Positions 1-7,346 of a stretch of DNA of 14,171 nucleotides are shown here, in pieces. The notes beneath the pieces were generated by a model. That model had not been told where the DNA came from and did no database searches. It saw nothing but the letters and a program-made list of their open reading frames with translations. How positions within the stretch are numbered: the first letter of the stretch is position 1; every line of letters begins with the position of its first letter. This DNA comes from JAYZDP01 sp036337765 (GTDB lineage Bacteria > Acidobacteriota > Thermoanaerobaculia > Multivoradales > Multivoraceae), in assembly GCA_036337765.1 (NCBI GenBank), contig JAYZDP010000096.1:1-14171 (forward strand), read 5' to 3'. Position numbers and translations under genes: made by a program.

Positions 1-2
1 TC

Positions 3-401
3 ATAGACCTGGCACCGTCGGAGGCGATGCGTCTGTCCCAGTGTGTCGAGGCGCTCGCGAGCTGTGGCTTCGACGTGATTTCGCTGTCGGGCTCTAGCGT
101 CGGTGTGCGTAGCGTCCCGGGGAGCCTTGTGCCGTCTGGCGTAGAGCCATTGCTGCGGGGGGTGGCATCGTCTGAGGACAGCGACGCGGATCTGCGTTCG
201 CGCCTGTTGGACGAGCTGGCGGCCAGCATGTCGTGCCGAGCTGCAGTGAAGATGCATCACCCGCTCACGCAGCGCGAGATGGAGGAGCTGGTAGCCGAGC
301 TGTTTCGGTCCGAGCAACCCTACGCCTGTCCGCACGGCCGGCCCATCGTGCTGAAGATGGAGGATCGTGATCTCGAGCGCCGCTTCGGCCGGAGCGGGTA
401 G
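3..401 (+). CDS. mutL: DNA mismatch repair protein MutL, C-terminal end (5' truncated by window edge)
   Basis: The reading frame is open from the first complete codon at base 3, so this is the tail of a longer gene and the ATG at 27 is internal. It matches the MutL C-terminal dimerisation/endonuclease domain. A GFD-type strand precedes a V-R-S-V-P segment near 105-120. SCRAAVK lies at 231-251, CPHGRP at 327-344 and FGR at 384-392. In the family, MutL dimers link MutS mismatch recognition to strand incision. The (A/S)CR-x-AVK, CPHGRP and FxR motifs are the metal-binding C-terminal motifs of nuclease-active MutL, as in Bacillus, rather than of the E. coli type that relies on MutH. The matching DQHA(X)2E(X)4E motif would lie upstream, outside the window. 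The TAG stop shares its G with the GTG start of rnc, suggesting translational coupling. Confidence 0.92.
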   Translation: MDLAPSEAMRLSQCVEALASCGFDVISLSGSSVGVRSVPGSLVPSGVEPLLRGVASSEDSDADLRSRLLDELAASMSCRAAVKMHHPLTQREMEELVAELFRSEQPYACPHGRPIVLKMEDRDLERRFGRSG

Positions 402-1099
402 TGACGGTCTCACCGACCCGTTCCGACTTCGAAGTGCGCCTCGGCCATCGCTTCACCGATCCCGAGCGCCTCCAGGCGGCCCTGACCCATCGGTCGGCGG
501 CCCATGAGCAGCGCCTGGAGCGTGACTACGAGCGGCTCGAGTTTTTGGGCGACGCGGTGCTCGGCCTGGTCACTGCGGACTTGCTGTACCGCAGCATGCC
601 GGACCAGCAAGAGGGCGAGCTCACGCGCCTGAAGAGCCGACTGGTTTCGGCTACGGCGCTGGTCGAGTATGCCCGCTATCTCGGGCTCGGGGGGTATCTG
701 ATCCTTGGTCAGGGTGAGGAGCGCTCAGGCGGGCGCGAGAAGGAGTCGCTGTTAGCGGACTCCATGGAGGCAGTGTTCGGCGCTGTTTTCGTCGATGGCG
801 GGTTGGAGGACGCCAGACCCGTGATCGAGGCGTTCCTAGAGTTTCACCTGGTCGGCGCGGAATCTGTCGAGGAAGAGGACGCAAAGAGCGCGCTGCAGGA
901 GGCACTGCAGGCCGAGGGTCGGCCGGTACCGATCTACCGGGTAGAACGCGAGAGCGGGCCGGACCACGCCAAGACGTTCGAGGTCGAGGCGGTAGTCGAG
1001 GGAGTCGTCGTCGGTCGAGGCCGAGGCTCCAGCAAGAAGGTGGCTGAGCGCAGCGCCGCCGCGGAGGCCCTCGAGGAGAGGCATCGGGAACAGTCGTAG
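401..1099 (+). CDS. rnc: Ribonuclease III
   Basis: This 232-residue protein has the normal length and layout of bacterial RNase III, the double-strand-specific endonuclease that processes rRNA precursors and structured mRNAs. The nuclease domain covers about residues 5-150. The signature ERLEFLGD carries the acidic residues E44, E47 and D51, and the second catalytic pair is D120 and E123 in DSMEAVFG. A linker of acidic residues (about 155-161) leads to a double-stranded-RNA-binding domain from about 161 to 228, ending in the G-x-G-x-S-K-K-x-A-E motif near 206-217. The start is GTG at 401, with GGAG at 391-394 six bases upstream, overlapping the mutL stop by one base. asnS follows 11 bases after the stop. 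The usual partner era is not seen here. Confidence 0.97.
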   Translation: MTVSPTRSDFEVRLGHRFTDPERLQAALTHRSAAHEQRLERDYERLEFLGDAVLGLVTADLLYRSMPDQQEGELTRLKSRLVSATALVEYARYLGLGGYLILGQGEERSGGREKESLLADSMEAVFGAVFVDGGLEDARPVIEAFLEFHLVGAESVEEEDAKSALQEALQAEGRPVPIYRVERESGPDHAKTFEVEAVVEGVVVGRGRGSSKKVAERSAAAEALEERHREQS

Positions 1100-1110
1100 A
1101 ATCGCCGCCC

Positions 1111-2412
1111 ATGAGCGCACCACCCACGGTCTCCGTCTCCCATCTCGCAACCCATGCTGGGGAGCTCGTCACAGTCCGCGGCTGGGTCGATAAGAAGCGC
1201 TCGAGCGGCAAGATCGCCTTCGTTCAGGTTCGCGACGGGAGTGGCGTCGTTCAAGCGGTCGCGTCGCGCGCCGACGTTGGTGAAGAGTCGTGGGAGGAGG
1301 TGCAACGGGCCAGTCAGGAGTCGGTGGTCTCGGTCGTCGGCCTTGTCAACGAGGACGCGCGCGCTCCGGGAGGAGTCGAGCTGCACGCTCGCCAGCTCGA
1401 CGTCCGCTCTGTTGCGGAGGAGTACCCGATCACCCCCAAGGAGCACGGCGTCAGCTTCCTTATGGAACACCGGCACCTGTGGCTGCGATCCAGTCAACAG
1501 CGTGCAGCGCTGAAGGTCCGCGCCGAGGTCTGTCAGGGGATTCGCGACTTCTTCTACGACCGAGACTTCGTACTGATCGACTCTCCGATCCTCACCCCTG
1601 CCGCCTGTGAGGGAACCTCCACCCTGTTCGAGACCGACTACTTCGGCGATCCCGCCTTTCTCAGCCAGTCCGGTCAGCTGTATCTCGAGCCTGCCGCAGC
1701 CGCCTTCGGCAAGGTCTACTGCTTCGGTCCAACCTTCCGGGCCGAGAAGTCGAAGACGCGTCGCCACCTGACGGAGTTCTGGATGGTCGAGCCAGAGGTC
1801 GCCTTCCTGGAGTTCGCCGGCCTGTGTGATCTGGCCGAAGAGTTCCTGTGCTCGCTGGTGGCGCGGGTGCTGGATCGTTGCGAGGGTGAGCTCGAAGTTC
1901 TCGAGCGCGATACGGCAACGCTAGAGGCCGTAGTGGCGCCGTTCCCGCGGATCCACTACTCCGAGGCGCTCAAACTACTGGCCGAGAAGGGCCTTACGGT
2001 CGAGCCGGGCGACGACTTCGGCGCCGAGGAGGAGACCCTGCTGGCGGAGCAGTGGGATCGGCCGGTCATGGTGACCCACTATCCGATCGAAACCAAGGCC
2101 TTCTACATGCAGCCGGCCGATGACGAGGCAGGGACTGCACTGGCACTGGATGTGCTCGCGCCGGAAGGCTACGGTGAGATCATCGGCGGAAGCCAGAGGA
2201 TCCACGATCCGGAGTTGCTGCGCCAGCGCATCGAGGAGCACGACCTGCGGATGGAGGCGTTCCAGTGGTACCTGGACGTGCGCCGCTACGGCACCTTTCC
2301 GCACAGCGGGTTCGGGATGGGCATCGAACGCTTCGTAGCATGGGTAGCCGGTATCCGGCACCTCCGAGAGACGATCCCCTACCCTCGGATGCTTTACAAA
2401 ATCTACCCCTGA
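1111..2412 (+). CDS. asnS: Asparaginyl-tRNA synthetase
   Basis: This class IIb aminoacyl-tRNA synthetase of 433 residues charges tRNA-Asn with asparagine in the cytoplasm. An N-terminal OB-fold anticodon-binding domain (about 18-100, with VRGWVDKKR and FVQVRDGSG) precedes the catalytic core. Motif 2 is at 209-229 (FRAEKSKTRRHLTEFWMVEPE region, with R210 and E212). GEIIGGSQR is at 355-363 and motif 3, GFGMGIER, at 400-407. EFWMVEPE and ACEGTSTLFE point to the asparagine enzyme and away from AspRS. The C-terminus ends in R-x-x-x-K-I-Y-P, shorter than the E. coli form and closer to Bacillus/archaeal AsnRS in flavour. Its presence implies direct Asn-tRNA charging; whether a GatCAB route also exists cannot be judged. 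There is no clear ribosome-binding site before the ATG, which fits coupling to rnc 11 bases upstream. Confidence 0.96.
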   Translation: MSAPPTVSVSHLATHAGELVTVRGWVDKKRSSGKIAFVQVRDGSGVVQAVASRADVGEESWEEVQRASQESVVSVVGLVNEDARAPGGVELHARQLDVRSVAEEYPITPKEHGVSFLMEHRHLWLRSSQQRAALKVRAEVCQGIRDFFYDRDFVLIDSPILTPAACEGTSTLFETDYFGDPAFLSQSGQLYLEPAAAAFGKVYCFGPTFRAEKSKTRRHLTEFWMVEPEVAFLEFAGLCDLAEEFLCSLVARVLDRCEGELEVLERDTATLEAVVAPFPRIHYSEALKLLAEKGLTVEPGDDFGAEEETLLAEQWDRPVMVTHYPIETKAFYMQPADDEAGTALALDVLAPEGYGEIIGGSQRIHDPELLRQRIEEHDLRMEAFQWYLDVRRYGTFPHSGFGMGIERFVAWVAGIRHLRETIPYPRMLYKIYP

Positions 2413-2417
2413 GGACG

Positions 2418-2443
2418 ACCCGCACGGGTAGGGATCGAGCCCT
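2418..2443 (+). terminator. Two adjacent small hairpins after asnS (possible terminator)
   Basis: Directly after the asnS stop, ACCC (2418-2421) can pair with GGGT (2426-2429) around a GCAC loop. AGGG (2430-2433) can pair with CCCT (2440-2443) around ATCGAG. The tail TTCCTT is only weakly T-rich, so this is not a classic intrinsic terminator. It could weaken read-through into the next gene or be chance pairing in GC-rich DNA. Confidence 0.2.
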
Positions 2444-2447
2444 TCCT

Positions 2448-2456
2448 TGCTACAAT
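2448..2456 (+). promoter_or_regulatory. Extended -10 promoter candidate for the acyl-CoA dehydrogenase/rimO/ribF group
   Basis: The sequence TG-C-TACAAT fits an extended -10 element: TG, one base, then a hexamer matching five of six bases of TATAAT. It lies in a short AT-richer island in the longest intergenic gap of the window. No good -35 hexamer is seen 16-18 bases upstream, which extended -10 promoters can tolerate. Transcription would start near 2463 and give a leader of about 165 bases before the acyl-CoA dehydrogenase start. Confidence 0.4.
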
Positions 2457-2479
2457 TCGCCTTCCGCCTCCGACTCCGG

Positions 2480-2513
2480 GGCCCCGGCGGGGCCTTCGCA
2501 AACGAGATTTTTT
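2480..2513 (+). other. GC-rich hairpin followed by a T6 run in the leader (attenuator-like)
   Basis: GGCCCC (2480-2485) pairs perfectly with GGGGCC (2489-2494) around a three-base loop. A weak second stem, TTCG/CGAG, follows before a run of six T at 2508-2513. The strong stem is 13 bases from the T run, too far for a textbook intrinsic terminator, so I call only the structure. If the promoter at 2448-2456 is real, this hairpin would be transcribed early in the leader. Confidence 0.25.
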
Positions 2514-2572
2514 GAAGAACGGGCCAAACATCAAAGAGTGGCGCATCCGGGCCTGGGTGGCGAGCGCCTCCC

Positions 2573-2607
2573 GGAGGGAAGCAATGCTAGCGGGGGTCGC
2601 GCTATGA
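2573..2607 (+). other. Possible leader mini-ORF with strong Shine-Dalgarno
   Basis: GGAGGG at 2573-2578 stands five bases before an ATG at 2584. This opens a seven-codon ORF (MLAGVAL) that ends with TGA at 2605-2607. A second ATG overlaps that stop as ATGA (2604-2607) and begins an 18-codon ORF ending at 2660, past the start of the acyl-CoA dehydrogenase in another frame. The ribosome-binding site is far better than anything directly before the dehydrogenase ATG at 2629. This could be a regulatory upstream ORF, or a chance match in G-rich DNA. Confidence 0.22.
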
Positions 2608-2628
2608 GCGCGATGTATCCTCGACACC

Positions 2629-4536
2629 ATGCCAGCCATGACTACCGCGGCCGCCGCTAGCCCCAGCGAGGAGCAGTCTCGCACGGTCGCCGAGGCGGCT
2701 CGAGAGACCGAGTGGAAGCAGCCGAGCTTCATGCGCGAGATGTTTCTCGGCAACTTCCGCTTCGATCTGATTCACCCCTACCCCGAGCGTCAGCTGGATC
2801 GGCCGGAGTTCGTAGAGTTCTACGCGCGCTTCGAGACGTTTCTACGCGACGAGGTCGATCCCGCGGAGATCGACGAAGGCGAGGACTATCCTCCCGAGGT
2901 CATCGATGGCCTACGCCGCCTGGGTGCTTTCGGCCTGAAGATCCCCGCCGAGTACGGCGGCATGGGCTTCGACCAGAACGAGTACGCCCAGGTCATGGAG
3001 CTCGTAGGCAGTGTCGACGCCAATCTCATGGCGTTGCTCTCGGCCCACCAGTCGATCGGCGTTCCCCAGCCACTGAAGCTGTTCGGTAGCGACACCCTGA
3101 AGGAGAAGTACCTGCCGCGCTGCGCCAAGGGAGGGATCTCCGCCTTCGCGCTCACCGAGTCGCAAGTGGGCTCCGATCCAGCACGGCTTGCGACGACGGT
3201 GGTTTCAGACGGTGACGACTACCTCCTCAACGGCCAGAAGCTGTGGTGTACCAACGGCACCATCGCCGAGCTTCTCGTGGTCATGGCCATGCACCCGGAG
3301 ACCGAGAAGATAAGCGCCTTCGTCGTCGAGACCGAGTGGCCTGGTGTCGAAGTGCAGCATCGCTGCCACTTCATGGGTCTGAAGGCACTCGCCAACGGAG
3401 TCATCAACTTCGACAACGTGCGCATCCCGCGCGAGAACCTGATTGGCAAAGAGGGCAAGGGGCTGAAGATCGCGCTCACCACGCTGAACGATGGCCGGCT
3501 CTCGATCCCTAACGGCTGCGTCGGCACGGCCAAGGTTTGCCTGAAGATCGTCCGCAAGTGGGCGAGCGATCGCGTGCAGTGGGGCCATCCCATCGGGCGC
3601 CACGAGGCGATCGCTCAGAAGATCTCCGATATCGCGGCCACCACCTTCGCCATGGAGTCGATCGTCAAGCTGGCCAGCGACATGGCAAACCGTGGCGACC
3701 GGGACCTACGCCTGGAAGCGGCGGCCTGCAAGGAGTGGAATACCGACCGTGGCTGGCAAATCATCGACGAGACGATGCAGATCCGCGGCGGGCGCGGCTA
3801 CGAGACGGAGAGCTCTCTGGTCGCACGCGGCGAAGAGGCTTGGGGCGTCGAGAGGATGATGCGGGATTTTCGCATCAACCGGATCTTCGAGGGCTCGAGC
3901 GAGATCATGCACCTGATCATGGCGCGCGAAGCTGTCGACAAGCATCTTCAGGTGGCTGGAGAGCTGGTGGATCCGCGCGTGCCTGTCGGCAAGAAGCTCT
4001 TGGCCCTGCCGAGCGTCGCGATGTTCTATGCCTTCTGGTATCCGACTCGCTGGCTCGGCTGGGGGCGCTGGCCGCGCTTCGCGAGCTTCGGCGAGCTGGC
4101 CGGGCACTTGCGCTACGTCGAGCGGCGCTGCCGCAAGCTGGCGCGGGAGAGCTTCCACGGCATGTTGGTTTACAAGGCCGCGCTCGACCGCAAGCAGGCC
4201 TTCCTCTTTCGCCTCGTCGACATCGTCAACGAGCTCTTTGCGATGTCGGCCTCGGTGTCGAGGGCGAGCGCCATGAAGGCGGGGGGCGGTGACAACGCTG
4301 GGGAAGCGATCCGCCTTGCGGATGTATTCTGCCGCAGCTCGCGGCGGCGCATCGACCAGCTGTTCCGCGACCTGTGGCGCAACGAGGACCCGATCAAGTA
4401 CACGACGGCTCGGAGTGTCATGGATGGTGAGTTCTTGTGGATGGAAGACCTGCTGACGGGTCTAGAGCCGCTGGCGAAGACTGCTGACGGTGATGGGCCC
4501 ACCACCGTCCTGGAAGAGCCGCTCGTCGCCACGTAG
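2629..4536 (+). CDS. Acyl-CoA dehydrogenase, long form with C-terminal extension
   Basis: This FAD-dependent enzyme would introduce the alpha,beta double bond into an acyl-CoA, the first step of beta-oxidation. At 635 residues it is well above the roughly 380 of the short/medium-chain enzymes. The N-terminal helical domain spans about 55-170. The flavin-binding signature AFALTESQVGSDP is at 172-184, and the middle beta domain runs to about 265. The C-terminal helical domain includes QIRGGRGYE (384-392) and RDFRINRIFEGSSEI (412-426). E421 sits where the catalytic base lies in MCAD-like enzymes. About 200 further residues follow, an architecture like VLCAD/ACAD9, and they contain a Trp-rich hydrophobic patch (about 463-482) that could touch membrane. 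The substrate is not readable from sequence. ATG 2629 and ATG 2638 are both possible starts, neither with a good ribosome-binding site. rimO begins 10 bases after the stop. Confidence 0.93.
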   Translation: MPAMTTAAAASPSEEQSRTVAEAARETEWKQPSFMREMFLGNFRFDLIHPYPERQLDRPEFVEFYARFETFLRDEVDPAEIDEGEDYPPEVIDGLRRLGAFGLKIPAEYGGMGFDQNEYAQVMELVGSVDANLMALLSAHQSIGVPQPLKLFGSDTLKEKYLPRCAKGGISAFALTESQVGSDPARLATTVVSDGDDYLLNGQKLWCTNGTIAELLVVMAMHPETEKISAFVVETEWPGVEVQHRCHFMGLKALANGVINFDNVRIPRENLIGKEGKGLKIALTTLNDGRLSIPNGCVGTAKVCLKIVRKWASDRVQWGHPIGRHEAIAQKISDIAATTFAMESIVKLASDMANRGDRDLRLEAAACKEWNTDRGWQIIDETMQIRGGRGYETESSLVARGEEAWGVERMMRDFRINRIFEGSSEIMHLIMAREAVDKHLQVAGELVDPRVPVGKKLLALPSVAMFYAFWYPTRWLGWGRWPRFASFGELAGHLRYVERRCRKLARESFHGMLVYKAALDRKQAFLFRLVDIVNELFAMSASVSRASAMKAGGGDNAGEAIRLADVFCRSSRRRIDQLFRDLWRNEDPIKYTTARSVMDGEFLWMEDLLTGLEPLAKTADGDGPTTVLEEPLVAT

Positions 4537-4546
4537 TCCAGTCCTC

Positions 4547-5968
4547 ATGTCCAAGTCTCCGCCCAAGCCCGCGCGGGTCGCGATCGGCGCGGTCTCGTCA
4601 TCGGGCGGCCGCCGCGTCGGCCTGATCAGCCTCGGCTGTCCGAAGAACCACGTCGACAGCGAAGTCATGCTCGGGCGCCTCGAGGCCGAGGGGCACGTCG
4701 TGACCGACGATCTCGCCAACGCCGACACGGTGATCGTGAATACGTGCGGCTTTATCGAAGAGGCCAAACAGGAGTCGATCGACACCATCCTTGAAGTAGC
4801 TGAGAATCGCGGCGCCCGGGGTGCCGAGCTGCTTGTGGCCGGCTGCATGGTGAATCGCTATGGGGCCGAGCTCGCGAGCGCGATCCCGGAGATCGACGGT
4901 TTCATTTCGCTGGACGATCTGCGGGAGGTGGACGGCCTGGTCGGGCTCGGGGGCGACATCGGCCCACCTGCGGCCACCCGCTCTCAGCGCCTGTTCGACC
5001 ATCGCGATCCCCGGCGGCTGACGACGAGCGGATACGGCTACCTGAAGGTCGCCGAGGGCTGCAACAACCCCTGCACGTTCTGTGCAATCCCGCTTTGGCG
5101 AGGGCGCTTCCGCAGCCGCACGATCGAGAGCCTGGTGACCGAGGCGCGCGAGCTAGTTGCCGCGGGTGCCGGGGAGCTGGTCCTGGTCGCCCAGGACACG
5201 ACTCGCTACGGGGAGGATCTGGGCCTCGGCCGCCATGGCCTGTTGCGCCTCGTCGAGGCCCTGCTCGCCGGTACGACTGCGCGCTGGATTCGCTTTCTGT
5301 ACGCCTACCCGACGACACTCGATCCAGAGCTCCTGTCGCTGATGGCCGCCGAGGAGCGCTTCTGCTCCTACCTCGACATGCCCCTTCAGCACAGCCACCC
5401 TGACATCCTACGCGCCATGCGCCGCGGCGGTAGCGACCGGCGCTATCTCCAGCAGCTCGAAACGGCTCGTGAGACCGTGCCTGGGATTTGGCTACGGAGC
5501 ACCTTCATCGTCGGTTTCCCGGGCGAGGACGACGAGCACTTCAGGCACCTGGAGAGCTTTGTCGATCAAGCTGGGCTGGACCACTGCGGTGGCTTCACAT
5601 TCAGCCCTGAGGACGGCACACCCGCTGCCGATCTGGTTGGGCGCGTGGGGCGCGAGGTAGCCGCGCAGCGCCACCACCGCCTTCTCGAGGTTCAAAGACC
5701 GCATTCCCTCGCGCGGCGAAAGAGACTCGTCGGGTCCACCCTGTTGACACTCGTAGAGGGCGTGTCCAGCGAGACTGAGCACCTGCTCGAAGGCCGCCAC
5801 GAGGGCCTTGCGCCAGGGATCGACGGTCGCCTTCTCCTCGCCGATGGAACGGCGCAGCCGGGGACTTTCGCCCAGGTAGAGGTCGTCGATGCCTATGCCG
5901 ACGACATCATCGGGCACATCGTCTCCAGTGCCGAGCACGCGGAAGAAGGGACAGCCCAATGCTTGTGA
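4547..5968 (+). CDS. rimO: Ribosomal protein S12 methylthiotransferase RimO
   Basis: RimO is a radical-SAM methylthiotransferase that adds a methylthio group to a conserved aspartate of ribosomal protein S12, using two iron-sulfur clusters. The UPF0004 domain has its three cysteines at C31 (LGCPKNHVDSE, the RimO-type version), C67 (NTCGFIEEA) and C100 (AGCM). The radical-SAM cluster motif is C172-x3-C176-x2-C179. SYLDMPLQH (274-282) and the glycine-rich IVGFPGE (321-327) follow. A C-terminal TRAM domain of about 395-460 would contact RNA or S12. I chose ATG 4547 (473 residues) because earlier in-frame starts lie inside the acyl-CoA dehydrogenase gene and add nothing family-like. The residues before the first strand (about 1-22) are a slightly long leader. 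The stop overlaps the ribF start by 10 bases. Confidence 0.97.
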   Translation: MSKSPPKPARVAIGAVSSSGGRRVGLISLGCPKNHVDSEVMLGRLEAEGHVVTDDLANADTVIVNTCGFIEEAKQESIDTILEVAENRGARGAELLVAGCMVNRYGAELASAIPEIDGFISLDDLREVDGLVGLGGDIGPPAATRSQRLFDHRDPRRLTTSGYGYLKVAEGCNNPCTFCAIPLWRGRFRSRTIESLVTEARELVAAGAGELVLVAQDTTRYGEDLGLGRHGLLRLVEALLAGTTARWIRFLYAYPTTLDPELLSLMAAEERFCSYLDMPLQHSHPDILRAMRRGGSDRRYLQQLETARETVPGIWLRSTFIVGFPGEDDEHFRHLESFVDQAGLDHCGGFTFSPEDGTPAADLVGRVGREVAAQRHHRLLEVQRPHSLARRKRLVGSTLLTLVEGVSSETEHLLEGRHEGLAPGIDGRLLLADGTAQPGTFAQVEVVDAYADDIIGHIVSSAEHAEEGTAQCL

Positions 5969-6930
5969 TTCACGACGCAGTGCACGCGCCAGAGCTGCCG
6001 CGAGGTGTAGTGGCCACCATCGGGAACTACGACGGCATCCATCTGGGCCAGCGCAGTGTCCTGGAGTTGCTGAGGGGCCGCGCCCGGGAAACGGGTCTGC
6101 TGGCGGCGGTCGTGACCTTTGATCCACATCCGCTCTGCGTGCTTCGACCCGAGGTCCCGATTCGCCGCCTGACGACGGCGGCGCAGAAGGTCGCGCTACT
6201 CGAAGACGCGGGCATGGATGCGCTGGTCCTCATCCGCTTCACGCCGGAGTTCTCGCGCCTACCGGCCCGCTCCTTCGTGCGGGACTTCCTGCACGAGCGT
6301 CTCGATGCGAAGGAGATCTACGTTGGCTCGCGCTTCGCGTTCGGACATCGCCGCGGCGGGGATCTGTCCTTGCTGCGCCAGATGGGGGAGAGCTTCGGGT
6401 TCTCGGCCTTCGCAGTCGAGGAGGTCAGCTATCTCCAAGAAGCGGTGTCGAGCACGCGGATTCGTACCGCTCTGAGCTCAGGGGATGTGGAGCTGGCGCG
6501 CCGGCTCCTCGGGCGCCCATACGAGATCACAGGGCTTGTCGCCCGGGGCGAGCAGGTGGGTCGCAAGCTCGGCTGGCCCACCCTGAATGTCGCCACCGAC
6601 AACGCTCTCGTTCCGCTGTCGGGGGTCTACGCCTGCCGCGCCCGCCTGGCAGCCGAACCGCAGGTCTTCGACGCGGTGACCAACATCGGTGTGCGGCCCA
6701 CGGTGCAAGCTCGCAGCGCGCTCGTCGTCGAGAGTCATCTGCTCGATTTCGACGCCGATGCGTACGGCCAGCGGGTGGAGTTGCACTTCTACGAGCGGCT
6801 CCGTGAAGAGCAGCGATTCCCGAGTATGATGGAGCTCTCGGAGCAGATCGGACGCGACGCCGCCGTCGCCAGGCGCTACTTCGCGGGACAGCAGGCGATG
6901 TCGCTGTCCGAATCCAAGGCCGACAACTGA
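5959..6930 (+). CDS. ribF: Bifunctional riboflavin kinase / FAD synthetase
   Basis: RibF phosphorylates riboflavin to FMN and then adenylates it to FAD. The 323-residue protein has both halves. The N-terminal FMN adenylyltransferase domain has GNYDGIHLG (22-30), TFDPHP (53-58), the GSRFAFGHRRGGD segment (123-135) and SSTRIR (164-169). The C-terminal flavokinase domain has GRKLGWPTLN (201-210), NIGVRPT (242-248) and VESHLLDF (257-264), whose Glu258 is at the expected catalytic position. The usual PTAN motif reads PTLN here, keeping the key Thr and Asn. The ATG lies inside the end of rimO (ATGCTTGTGA, a 10-base overlap), with a purine-rich AAGGGA upstream. Coupling to rimO and to the FAD-using acyl-CoA dehydrogenase is plausible. 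Confidence 0.95.
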   Translation: MLVIHDAVHAPELPRGVVATIGNYDGIHLGQRSVLELLRGRARETGLLAAVVTFDPHPLCVLRPEVPIRRLTTAAQKVALLEDAGMDALVLIRFTPEFSRLPARSFVRDFLHERLDAKEIYVGSRFAFGHRRGGDLSLLRQMGESFGFSAFAVEEVSYLQEAVSSTRIRTALSSGDVELARRLLGRPYEITGLVARGEQVGRKLGWPTLNVATDNALVPLSGVYACRARLAAEPQVFDAVTNIGVRPTVQARSALVVESHLLDFDADAYGQRVELHFYERLREEQRFPSMMELSEQIGRDAAVARRYFAGQQAMSLSESKADN

Positions 6931-6973
6931 CCGTTTCAGAATCACTATTTCAGTAGCTTCGGATCGCGGGGCT

Positions 6974-6979
6974 AGGAGG
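6974..6979 (+). promoter_or_regulatory. Strong ribosome-binding site for thioredoxin
   Basis: AGGAGG, a perfect anti-16S match, lies 10 bases before the thioredoxin ATG. It is the strongest such site among the plus-strand housekeeping genes here and fits high expression. The 59-base gap before the gene is AT-richer (TTTCAG occurs twice, near 6934 and 6949) and might hold a promoter, but no clear -10/-35 pair can be assigned. Confidence 0.7.
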
Positions 6980-6989
6980 AGCTCGCTAC

Positions 6990-7319
6990 ATGGCCAGTGA
7001 GAAGATCGTCAACGTGGACACGGAGAACTTCGGCGCCCAGGTGCTCGGCTCGGAAGTGCCGGTTCTGGTCGACTTCTGGGCGAGCTGGTGCGGGCCTTGC
7101 CGGCAGGTCGCTCCGGTCCTCGAAGAGCTCGCAGAAGAGCTCGACGGTGCGGTCCGTGTCGCCAAGTTGGACGTCGACCAGAGCCAGCAGTTGGCCATCG
7201 ACTATCAGGTCTCGAGCATCCCGACATTCATCCTCTTCAAGGACGGACAGGTCGCTGATCGGATGATGGGGGCCATGCCGAAGCCGGCTTTCGAGGATCT
7301 CATCCGCCGTAACACCTGA
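6990..7319 (+). CDS. trxA: Thioredoxin
   Basis: This 109-residue protein is a classical cytoplasmic thioredoxin that passes electrons from thioredoxin reductase to protein disulfides. The active site WCGPC is at 33-37 within VDFWASWCGPC. The buried-aspartate position before it (D28) and the cis-proline loop SIPT (76-79) are present, followed by FILFKDGQ and the C-terminal helix. Length and motifs are those of Trx1-type proteins, with no signal peptide or extra domain. It begins after a 59-base gap behind ribF, so it may have its own promoter. An M24 peptidase follows after 27 bases. Confidence 0.97.
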   Translation: MASEKIVNVDTENFGAQVLGSEVPVLVDFWASWCGPCRQVAPVLEELAEELDGAVRVAKLDVDQSQQLAIDYQVSSIPTFILFKDGQVADRMMGAMPKPAFEDLIRRNT

Positions 7320-7346
7320 GGCGGCAGGGTCTGGAGCCGTAGAGCC

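Noticed and set aside
934..1767. Long opposite-strand open frames over asnS and other genes.
   Set aside because: They are by-products of high GC content. They overlap well-conserved genes on the other strand and show no family motifs or ribosome-binding sites.
2545..2600. Possible small SRP RNA (ffs): GGAGGGAAGCA resembles the conserved GGAAGGAAGCA loop segment.
   Set aside because: The 5' side of the conserved loop (CAGG before the tetraloop stem) is absent, reading CGCC instead, and the flanks do not form the long closing helix. The match is better explained as a Shine-Dalgarno sequence.
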